Part shown: positions 24,823 through 35,017 of the stretch, piece after piece
How the letters are laid out: each line of letters starts with the position of its first letter
Position numbering within the stretch: the first letter of the stretch is position 1
Assembly: GCA_943735955.1 (NCBI GenBank)
Contig: OX030960.1
Span: 8,730,288-8,794,287, forward strand
Length of the DNA stretch: 64,000 nt
Direction: 5' to 3'
From: Piscicola geometra
Lineage: Eukaryota; Annelida; Clitellata; Hirudinida; Piscicolidae
Made by a program: the position numbers and the translations under genes
Notes under the pieces: generated by a model
The model's input: the letters and a program-made list of their open reading frames with translations, nothing else
The model's database searches: none
Told to the model about the DNA's origin: nothing

Positions 24823-27800
24823 ATGGTCACGTTGCTTTGGTTGTGTTTGTTTCTCACCAACCTTCCTCTTTTCCTTCCTCTTCCCACCTACCAGCCCACA
24901 TCAACCCCTTTACCAATTAACCTCCCCCTCACCACTAAAACGATCCCAGCAACTATCTCTGAGTCTTCCCTTCCATCCATTTTTCCACCACTCTTGTTGC
25001 ACCAACAACAACAACAACAACCTCAACAAAACCAACATGCGCCAGGACTTTTTTCAAAAAGCAAACTTTTGAGCGAAGAACCCCTCGAAAATGTATTCCA
25101 ATTCTCCAGCTTCAGACCGTCCAGCATCCTCACCGCCATCAGCCACCTCCAATCGACCTCGATCAATCCTTCCTTCTACTCAGACTCCCCAACAACTCTC
25201 TCGCAAACAACCACACACCTCTGGCAAGCCCCTGGTGGAATTGAAAATGCAGCGGGTTACACAACACTAGCGCAACTGGAAGACGCCCACTTCACTCAGG
25301 ATGGGATCAACCTCTCTCGGAAACCTCTCTACTCTTCGATCAGGCAAATCTCTTCAAGTCTTCAACTTAACTCATCACTACTCGACCCTTCAACCTTGGG
25401 ACTTGCTCCAACAAACACCCAGTTGAGTGGCTCAACGGAGGACGACCGAGCCATAAACGATGAGCCCTCGTTGGTTTCCAGCGTCAGAGAACTGCCAATG
25501 CCCGATGATACGAAGCGAGTGAACATGAGCGTGAAGGCACGTGAACAATTGTCATTGGTTTGCGACATCACCGAAACCAGTGACGTTCTTCTCAGCCACA
25601 AGCAGCTGGAGCCACAGCCGCTGAGTGGCTCAAACGGTGATGATGATGATAATGATGATTCTGATAAAGTTGATAATGGTAAAGTAAAACTTGATGGTGC
25701 TGAGAAGCGAGATGAAGATGCTCGTGGTGACGAAGGAGTTGCGAAAAAGCAATGGAAGCTCTTCTGGGTCAACTCCACTTCCCCACGCGCAATCCTCGAC
25801 AGGTTTACATTCACGCGCCCTTTCAAAAACACGCCAAAAAACTATAAAGCATTTTATACAAAAATCTGAACCAAATTATCTCATTAAACCCCTTTCACTT
25901 GGCCGACCCCCCTCCAACCAACCAAGCAGGGCCAGCATACAGACCACGAAAACACAAGTGATTCTGTCGATCCCCCCTCCCCACTCCTCCAACCACACCT
26001 ATTCTTGCCTCGTGCAGGACCCGTTCAACCACACACAAACCATCAAAATCATCTCACTTGTTGGTGAGTGGTGTTAGGTGAGGGTGGTTGTAATTTGGAG
26101 ATTTTTCATGTGTTGGTAAAGTTATATTCTGTGTCAATATCATTCTATTCATCCTTTTAGCCTTTGTGAATGTATCTTTCGAATGGATAACCAAAGTAGA
26201 CAAAGAAATTAGTTTAACCAAAGTAGACAAAGAAATTAGTTTAACCAAAGTAGACAAAGAAATTAGTTTAACCAAAGTAGACAAAGAAATTAGTTTAACC
26301 AAAGTAGACAAAGAAATTAGTTTAACCAAAGTAGACAAAGAAATTAGTTTAACCAAAGTAGACAAAGAAATTAGTTTAACCAAAGTAGACAAAGAAATTA
26401 GTTTAACCAAAGTAGACAAAGAAATTAGTTTAACCAAAGTAGACAAAGAAATTAGTTTAACCAAAGTAGACAAAGAAATTAGTTTAACCAAAGTAGACAA
26501 AGAAATTAGTTTAACCAAAGTAGACAAAGAAATTAGTTTAACCAAAGTAGACAAAGAAATTAGTTTAACCAAAGTAGACAAAGAAATTAGTTTAACCAAA
26601 GTAGACAAAGAAATTAGTTTAACCAAAGTAGACAAAGAAATTAGTTTAACCAAAGTAGACAAAGAAATTAGTTTAACCAAAGTAGACAAAGAAATTAGTT
26701 TAACCAAAGTAGACAAAGAAATTAGTTTAACCAAAGTAGACAAAGAAATTAGTTAAACTAAGGTAGACAAAGAAATTAGTTTAACCAAAGTAGACAAAGA
26801 AATTAGTTTAACCAAAGTTGACAAAGAAATTAGTTTAACCAAAGTAGACAAAGAAATTAGTTTAACCAAAGTAGACAAAGAAATTAGTTTAACCAAAGTA
26901 GACAAAGAAATTAGTTTAACCAAAGTAGACAAAGAAATTAGTTTAACCAAAGTAGACAAAGAAATTAGTTTAACCAAAGTAGACAAAGAAATTAGTTTAA
27001 CCAAAGTAGACAAAGAAATTAGTTTAACCAAAGTAGACAAAGAAATTAGTTTAACCAAAGTAGACAAAGAAATTAGTTAAACCAAAGTATCACAAAAGTG
27101 GCTCACACATGCAGCTTTTATAAGTAATTTAACTATTCGTTCAACAGAAACTCCAGAAAACGTCTTTCCTGTTGCAGACACATCCCTCTCCTCTCGCACC
27201 AGCACCAGCCAGCTGCCAACGAAAGCTGCTACACTCCCCTCTCAAAGAACCATCAATCAAACTAACAGCAACAATATCAACAACAGCAACAACAGTACTA
27301 AAAACGTCAACAGTAACAAAAACAACAACAACAGTATTACTATCAAAATGAACAGCGACAACAAAAATGAAGAAACATTGACAAGACACACCTTGCATCA
27401 TTACACCACCACCAGTTCCTTCTTCCACCCCTCCAGCCTGCACTCCATCTCCTCCACCAACCACTCCAGAGCTGAGCAGACCACCGAAGGCTTCATCGGA
27501 TCATACATCGATTCGGACATCTTTGCTGACACCTCGACCTACGCCCCCATTCCTGAACTCCCTTCCAACCATTCTGCAAGCAACCTCTCAAAGAGTAAGC
27601 CCTTAACTTACTTCTAAAATAATAAATAAAAGTTATTTATTACTTTTCAGATTCTTATTCATAAAATATATTTTTTTAAATATTTAAAAAGCATAATTTT
27701 ACAACTTGCAGTCGACTCAGAAAGCTTGATGATGGCTGCGTTGGAAGATGGAGAGATGGGTGAAGTGAGGATGAGTGAAAAAGATGATGGAGCTGAAAGA

Positions 27801-28205
27801 AATGACATAGAAAAGAGGCTGATGCTGGGGATGGGGCTGGCTGTGATGATGGCCTTGACGGCAACAGCCCTTGTCCTCTACAGGTTCGTTTCGACTTATA
27901 CTTACTCATGCTTATGTATTGTGTAACACACAATTAAAACACAAATTGTGTATGTTTATTTGTGTATGAATGAGTAAGTGTATGTGTTTCAAAAACACCA
28001 ACACAACACCACACAACATCAATCAAACACCAACCAACATAGCAACACCAACCATCCACACCTCAGGAGACACAGAGTAGGAAATAAGAGCAACTACATC
28101 ACGTTCGGAAACCCTTCCTTCAGCAGCGAAAACTTGCCTGCCAATGAGTACTCTCTCGAGAGTCCCCTGACACTCTCTTCCAATGGATACACCGTCTTGG
28201 CGTGA
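24823..28205 (+). CDS. Single-pass membrane protein with one Ig-like domain (623 aa)
   Basis: I do not recognise the family. Five exons: 24823-25802, 25930-26063, 27148-27594, 27712-27883, 28067-28205; all phases agree. The protein opens with a signal-peptide-like hydrophobic stretch (MVTLLWLCLFLTNLPLFLPL), followed by a long Ser/Thr/Pro/Gln-rich region. An Ig-like pattern spans exons 1 and 2: Cys in LSLVCDI, an inserted acidic loop rich in Asp, Trp in LFWVN, and the Tyr-x-Cys of TYSCLV, followed by a strand with an N-glycosylation site. Exon 3 encodes a Ser/Thr/Asn-rich stalk. Exon 4 carries an acidic segment and a membrane helix (about 27815-27880). Exon 5 gives a short cytoplasmic tail ending SNGYTVLA. 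Exon 2 ends just before a large minisatellite. Adhesion or receptor function is an inference from topology only. Confidence 0.8.
26190..27080. repeat. 27-bp minisatellite, about 33 copies
   Basis: Near-perfect tandem copies of ACCAAAGTAGACAAAGAAAT plus TAGTTTA, inside the second intron of the Ig-like gene. Because the unit is nine codons long, reading frames stay open on both strands (TKVDKEISL on +, STLVKLISL on -). Two units, ending near 26755 and at 27080, gain a stop by loss of one T. Copy identity is very high. Confidence 0.98.
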
Positions 28206-29570
28206 AGGGATCGCAGCATTCACTAGGGGATTGAGACCGCTGTTGAATTGGAGTGGTGCGGAAAAGAGGTTTTGTGGAGTTGGATATTTATGATTTGGAT
28301 TAGCGAGTTTGTGAGGCAGTTTGCGATGGAGTAAGAAAGATTTTTGGATAAGTATCAAGTAAGACTTGATGCACAAAAGTTGAATGTTGGAATTGTCTTG
28401 GGAAAGTGAATCGTCGCGAAGAAGTAACAAGCTTGTTTATTCACAGCATTCGGTTGTTGTTTGATGCTAACAGTCACTGTGAACTTGTGCTGAACTTCTG
28501 TTCGATAAGCGAATAATTGTAACACCAAGTAGCATTCTTTTGTAATCGAGACATTTTAAAAAGTGGTCGTGGTATGCGAACAATGTTTATTTTAATGATT
28601 ATTAACTTTTGCTAATTGTGGCGTTTTAAACGAAATCTCAAAACCCTCCATCTTGGTGACTCTATTCCACCCAGCATTTTCGACGCATTCAAGTCTTTTA
28701 AAAGCTTGCGCTATTTTAATGAAATATTTTAATTCAATTATATATTTGAAAACTCAGTAATCGTTTTCAATTATAGATTTGAAAACTCAGTAATCGTTTT
28801 CAATTATATATTTGAAAACTCAATAATCGTTTTCAATTATAAATTGGACAATTCTAGCATACTTTTGATTTTACTATTTCAAAATCGACTTTCTTATTTT
28901 AAGTTCAGCATTGCTCATTTCATGTCGAACAAGTTTATTTTATCCATTTTCTCACTTCTTTTCGCCAATCCGGCAGTTTACATTTGTTCTTTGGCTCAGT
29001 TTCGGTAAAAGTTTGTTTGTAAAATCTCATTCCAAGATGGTGCTTCAAAACTACTACTTCTCTTACTACCACCACCACTACTACCACCAATTACTAATAG
29101 TTTACAACACTTTTTAAAATTGCATGTTATTACATCAAAGTCGGTGCATACAGTTTAAACAAACCCACACATTCTTTCCTATAACAAACCCACACATTCT
29201 TTCCTAAAAGAAACCCACACATTTAGCACTATTCAAAGCCATTCTGATTTTTAAAAATCACACATACACACACACATCCACACACACACACACACCCACA
29301 CAAACACACGCACACACACCCACACAAACACACACACACACAAACAAACATACATACACACAGCACTTTCACACCTCTTAATCAACCACTTTGTTTCCAA
29401 GGCAACAGCTGACGAGTACCGACTTTATGGACATGCGAAAACACATAAAAACACATAAAATATAGGGACCTCTGTTCACATAGTCGTTTGTGATTGTAAG
29501 TGATCAGTAGATGTTGGAGTTGAGGCTGGAGGGGTGATGTGTGAGTGAGTGGATTTTAAAGGTTACCCTA
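28206..29570. other. Intergenic region downstream of the Ig-like gene
   Basis: No gene recognised. It holds the 3' UTR of the Ig-like gene, a short tandem repeat of about 35 bp at 28735-28840 (units containing TTTGAAAACTCAGTAATCG), and a CA-rich microsatellite at about 29260-29365. Confidence 0.6.
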
Positions 29571-30020
29571 CTAGTTGATATGATCAACGCTGCTTGTTAT
29601 TCCAGCTGTTACAAGATTTAGAAGTCGTTGCAGTAGTTTTGTTGCTGGCGGTTGTTGAAGATGGATAAGGAAGCAACCTTGTCGAAGACTAACAGTTGCA
29701 TTGGCGCCAAACTGCGAAGGGGTAAATGCTGTTTCGATGATGGAGTTGTTGTGTGTTTGAACTGTACGTTGAGATGGCTTGGACCAGTGTAGTCGAAGAT
29801 CTGAAAATAAAAAGTTGTATTGTTTCTTTATTTCATGAGCGTTGTAATCTCGCTTTCGAAACACACAAGACACATAAGGAACACAAAAACGCGCCAAAGA
29901 TTCCTTGCAAAAACAAAGACTTCCATTTGAACACATTATATTCCTTGCTGGCAAGCACACATGATGCCACAGTGTTGTGGTAGTGGCTGTAGATTGTTCG
30001 CCATATTCATCGAAAGTCAT
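29571..30020 (-). CDS. Hypothetical small gene divergent from AGBL (uncertain)
   Basis: Unrecognised. A frame of 149 codons is open on the minus strand. An acceptor-like TTTTTATTTTCAG precedes position 29801, and a donor-like site lies near 29957, so a two-exon gene is possible. The segment after the acceptor is open in two frames at once (about 60 and 76 codons), which weakens the coding claim. No domain, signal peptide or membrane helix is apparent. It would be divergent from the AGBL gene at 30304. Confidence 0.25.
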   Translation of the reverse strand: MTFDEYGEQSTATTTTLWHHVCLPARNIMCSNGSLCFCKESLARFCVPYVSCVFRKRDYNAHEIKKQYNFLFSDLRLHWSKPSQRTVQTHNNSIIETAFTPSQFGANATVSLRQGCFLIHLQQPPATKLLQRLLNLVTAGITSSVDHIN

Positions 30021-30303
30021 CGACTCACGCTCGCTGATTCATCGGTCGTTTGTGCTTTGAAGTTTGATGCATTCGACCTTTAATAACTCGCAAAAGTCCA
30101 TCAAACTTTCGATGCATCTTTTATCTTTTTTTAATTTTATTTTTCGTTCGCTTCATCCCTTTCGGTTTGAGTTTTAATTCGTTAAGTGACTCACATGCCC
30201 ATTTTGTAATGTTACATGAATAGAAACCATTTGGAAGTTGTTCTAACTAATTTAATTATTTGTTAATGAAATTTAATTAAATCAATTAAATTAAATTAAT
30301 AAA

Positions 30304-33300
30304 ATGGAACCTCAAACTTCAGGAAGCATCGGAAAAGGTGTCATAGAAGAAGAACAAAACGTGAGAAAAGAAATTGAAAAAGAGATAGACCGAAAAGTGA
30401 AGGAGGCCCTTGAAAAAGAGTACCCATCGATTGAGTTGCAGGGCAGGAATGGCAGGGAAGATGAAGTGGTGGTTGCATTGAGAAATGGGAAATTAAATAG
30501 AAATACGTTTGGAAGAGCGAAGGCGAAAGCAACTGTTGGCTTGCCACTGCGCATCGGAGAAGCAGACGTCGGAGGGCTGTTTGACTCGATGAAAACTCGT
30601 TTCCTTGATTTCAACGAGACCAGACACAAACAATCGCCAAAGTGGGGTCGAGACGAAAATGCTACAAAGCAGCTTGAAGAGTACAGTTTTGAAAAAGGAA
30701 TCAATTCGCCCTTCCACAACACATATCAAGACAAATATTCGCCGAACAACACAACATCTCCATCATCTTCTTCACCGAAGGATGCAACAAGAATCTCATC
30801 GGAAGCTAACATCTTCAAGCACAACAAAAACTCCAGGCAAATCGTTAGAGAATACTACAAGTCGATACTCTCAAAAGTAGAAAACTTCTACTCAGCACTG
30901 ACGAAGAAAGAAAAGTTCTCTTACTTCCACATGCACACACACGAGGGCCTCAGAAACGCCTTCAAGACTGGACTCCTGTTGGACGGATCAAGTCTTGTGC
31001 AGCACGGGATGGCAAGGCTCCGAGACCGCATGGGCTTCGTGCACTACAGACACGGCCCTTACTGGCCACCAGACTACGGACCCTTGCATCCAACCCCTTG
31101 TCACTTGAGGGAGCGAGTCAAAGAGGCAGAACCATTTGCCGAAGTGGCAAAGAAGGAAGCAGGAGGAACAGGGACTGGTTACAAGGCTTGTGTCGTTTAT
31201 GATTGGAACGAATCACCGAAGCACGCCCTGCCTCCGAGTGAGTGTCTCGAGTTTGAGTCGAGGTTCGAGTCTGGAAACCTGAGTCGAGCCGTCCTCACGT
31301 GAGTCTCTGTGAAAATGAAAAATAAAATGGAAAATTATTTAATTTATTTAGTGTTAATATTTATTGAGTTGGTGAAAGTTCTTAAATTTCCGAAACGTCT
31401 CTATTTCCTTCCAAAGCATTTCCACAAACTTCCTTCAGCAAACAACACACAGAGGACCACGTGAGTACGAGTTGGTACTACGGGAAGACCTCTACACTTC
31501 CGGTCACGTGCAGTGGTTCTACTTCCGGCTCAGAAATATGCTTCAAGGCGTCTGCTACTCTTTCAAGATCACAAACCTCACCAAGAAGAACAGCCTCTAC
31601 AACCAAGGTGGTCGAGGTTTTGAGGGGAACACAGTGAGCTTGGAAAGTATTATTTTTTATTTTTTTTTCAAGATTATTTTTATAATAAGAATAAATTTAT
31701 TTGATTGATATAAAAAGAACAATTAAAAATGTTCAATCTAATTTGTAACTAACAAGGGAAATTCAACAAACGAGTTAATGATTTCTTAACCAGGTTTACG
31801 ACCTCTGCTCTACTCGGAACTGAAGGCTGTGAGTGATGGAGTAGGCTGGAGAAGGGTTGGGGAGGACTTGAGTTACTACAGAACCCCTCCAAGCTCTCAT
31901 CTCAGCCAGGGCCGTTCCTGCTACACACTCAGCTGGAGCATGGTGGAGTCCAGTGATTTTCAGATTTTGTAGATACTTTTTGTTGTGACATTCGGTTGGT
32001 TTTATAACTCATGCACCACTTTTACACCACCGCACAACTACATCACTAACCTTCACATCATCACACTACCATTCCCTTCTCACGCCATCACACCAGCACT
32101 CTTTCATCACATCCCCACCACACCCTCTCACCATCAGACTTTTCCACACGAAGGGGACACCTGTTACATGGCGCACTGCTACCCTTACACGTACACAGAC
32201 CTGCAAGAAGATCTCATCCTCCTAAGCAACAACAACAGCAACAGCCAGCATCTTCAAATCCATCCTCTGTGTCTCTCTGTGGCGGGAAACACTTGTTTCA
32301 TCGTCACCATCACTGAAGATCTGCGTGGTAAGGTCTTGTGTGGAGAATTTAATGATCTTTTTGTGGTCGGTAGATTATTGAATATGACGGGAGAAATAAA
32401 ATTAAAAATATATTGGAATGAATGTAACTTATTTTTAAAAGTATAAAATTAAATTTTTAAAACGAAATCGAACTTGTTAAGAAGACAAAAATCCTGTTTT
32501 CGAATCACTCAGCGGTTTCAGTGGCAAGTGAAGAGAAGAGAGTGGTGTTCATAACAGCGAGAGTTCATCCTGGAGAAAGCAACAGCAGCTTGGTTGTTAG
32601 AGGCATTCTCTTCTTTCTCACCACTAACCACATGCTTGCGAAGGTAGCTGGGTTGGTGTGGTGTGGTGTGGTGGGGTTTGGTGTGGTGTGGTGTGGTGTG
32701 GTTTGGTGTAGTGTGGTTTGGTGTGGTTTGGTATGGTGTGGTTTTTAGTGGTGGGCATGCTTGGGATCAGTAATTCTTTGGTAGTTTAACTAGAGAAGTG
32801 TTAGTATTGAAAAATATTTTTGTTTATTTTGATGCTTCATAGGAGCTCAGAAGGGCTTTCATCTTCAAAATCGTACCTATGATGAACCCTGACGGAGTGG
32901 TGGTCGGCAACTACAGGTATGTGTTCAGAATTAACTTCTTAAAAACCATGGATTGATGTTTTTAGAACTATGTTTAAGCTCCCAGCTCATAAAACGCACA
33001 GATGTTCCCTGGCGGGAGTTGATCTGAACAGACGTTTCGCCCTTCCCTCCAAGCAACTCCACCCCTCCATCTTCCACCTCAAGAAACTTATACAAGCATG
33101 CAGGAGCCAGGTAAGAGTGGTTGTTGTTCAATTAGAAATGATGTTTGAATCCAGTTTTATTTAAATTTCGTAAATAAAAAAATAGAGAATCTTAAGCTAA
33201 GAAGCTGTTCGCAGGTTCTGTTGTACTGTGACATCCATGGACACAACCAGAAGAACGACGTGTTCATGTACGGGTGTCCAAGTGGAGGTTTCTATACAAA

Positions 33301-34784
33301 ATTTATTATAATTGAATAATGAGAATAATTTATTAGTTCAATTAATTGGATTATCAGTTACTTGGTTATTATTTATGCTCCCTTGAGATTGCAACACAGG
33401 AGAGGAGTATCTTCAGAGTCGAGTGCTGCCTTGGCTGATGGCGAAACAGGTTCAAACACGTTTTTAAAGATAATTGCAAAATAAATACTCACTGTCAGTC
33501 AAATTTGAAAAAAAAGTAGAGAACTTTTATTTCTCTACTTTCAAAAACTGTATAAATGAACGAGTTGTTTCGTTTGGCAGTCTCCTGGGAAGTTCAGCTT
33601 CAGTAGTTGCGACTTTGAAGTGCGCAAGAGCAAGCAAGGCACGGGTCGTTGTGTCGTGCACAGCCACTTGAACGTCGCCACAAGCTACACCCTCGAAGCC
33701 ACTTTTTGTGGCTCCTACCACGATAAGTTAGTGCTTGTGTGCTTGTATTTTTATTTAAAGATGGTATTTAGTTTGATTTATAATTTCCTATTTATCTACT
33801 CTACTCTACTCTAGAGTGCATTTCAACGACGAAGACTACCAAGAGATTGGAGTAAAGCTGTGTGCAGTGGTGGCAGAGCTTAGGGAGTTGGAAGCGGACT
33901 CGAGGTTTATTCCGAGGATCTTTCTTCTTCAAGCCATCAATGCCCTTATCCCACTAAATCCTACAGTTACAAGATGAGCATCTACGCAGAAATAAAAGAA
34001 AGTATGCAGAAGGATGGAAGGAAGGAGGACGGGAAGGTTGTAAAAGAAGATTACCATGAAGGAAGTGCAAGCTTTGGAAGGAACTCAGAAATGTTTGTTT
34101 TTGTCAACCTTCAAGAATATTTATGTCATGAAAGAATGTTGATGAAGTTGATGAGATTGCATGACATTTCAGTCATTTCTGTCATGAAAGAATGTTGATG
34201 AAGTTGATGAGTTTGCATGACGTTTCAGAGATGCTTCAGAGAACTCGAGCAGCGACGAGGAGGAGGAGGAGGAAGATGAGGAGCATCGGAGGAGGCTGTA
34301 CAGGAGGGTGATGAGGTTGAAGAAGTTGATGAAGACTGCAAAGACGAAAGAGGTCAAGGTCAAAGGCAAGAACGACAGTTACTCGTTCATGGTGGCAGGC
34401 CCGATGCACAAAGAACCTTCGAAATCAGCCAAAGTTTGCAAGTCAAGTGTGGTTGACTCGAGAGATGAGACTGCCGCAAGGAGGGGGATCATGCCTGCCT
34501 TCAGAAGCAAGTGGAAGAACAGGTTCGAGGGCAAACACAACCACGGAATTCCGTGCTTCGTCGACTTGAGGATGTGTGAGAGAGCTGCAAAGGTGGCGTG
34601 CTAACCTTCATACTAGAGAAACAATCACTTCATTATGTATTCAATATATGTATGAAACACCACGCAGAAGAAAGTGATTCTACCTGCAATCAAGGATGCT
34701 CTCGTGCAAACAAATCCAAAACCTCAAAGAATTGTCTTCCGGCATTCCATCAGCTTCCCGCACCAGCATCATGACCAGAAATGA
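30304..34784 (+). CDS. AGBL2/3-like: Cytosolic carboxypeptidase, AGBL2/3 (CCP2/3) type
   Basis: An M14-family zinc carboxypeptidase that trims C-terminal glutamates from tubulin tails and side chains. Exons: 30304-31298, 31453-31607, 31794-31942, 32138-32327, 32513-32643, 32843-32916, 33002-33110, 33215-33287, 33400-33449, 33581-33726, 33815-33904, 33967 to about 34036, about 34229-34592, 34668-34784. The CCP-specific N-domain is present ([32 protein letters not shown]). Zinc ligands are the His and Glu of RVHPGESN and the His of DIHGH; the substrate-binding region [22 protein letters not shown] is intact, and the Glu of LEATF is the expected catalytic base. The order and wording match AGBL2 and AGBL3 rather than AGBL1, 4 or 5. 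The C-terminal tail is acidic then basic. The junction between exons 12 and 13 is not resolved in phase and lies in a small duplication. Confidence 0.92.
34121..34231. repeat. Tandem duplication of about 60 bp near a splice acceptor
   Basis: The segment around GAAAGAATGTTGATGAAGTT is repeated almost exactly, from about 34131 and again from about 34188. Each copy ends with a TTTCAG acceptor-like site, near 34171 and 34228. It lies in the AGBL intron before the exon at about 34229. Confidence 0.8.
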
Positions 34785-35017
34785 TTATTTAATAGTAAAA
34801 AGTTTCCGTGTGGTTTATTAAAAACATTTAAACAGTAAAAAACTAATAATTCAATGGAAAAAACGCCTTAATTAAAAATAAACTTGAAAAGTCTCCATAT
34901 TTTTTCGCTTATTCCAAATAAGAAACCACGATGCGCACACTCTGAAGCTACAAGGCAATCACCACAAGCACGCACACAAAGAAGCGAAAAGACGCAAGCA
35001 TACACAGGGCAGGACAC
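34785..35017. terminator. Convergent 3' ends of AGBL (+) and CCT3 (-)
   Basis: Only 233 bases separate the two stop codons. An AATAAA on the + strand near 34877 would serve AGBL, and the complement of AATAAA at 34813-34818 would serve CCT3. Used together, these sites would make the two 3' UTRs overlap by roughly 60 bases or more. Confidence 0.5.

Noticed and set aside
26054..27067. Repeat proteins STLVKLISL (-) and TKVDKEISL (+)
   Set aside because: Both come from the 27-bp minisatellite in an intron; neither has a supported start or flanking coding sequence.
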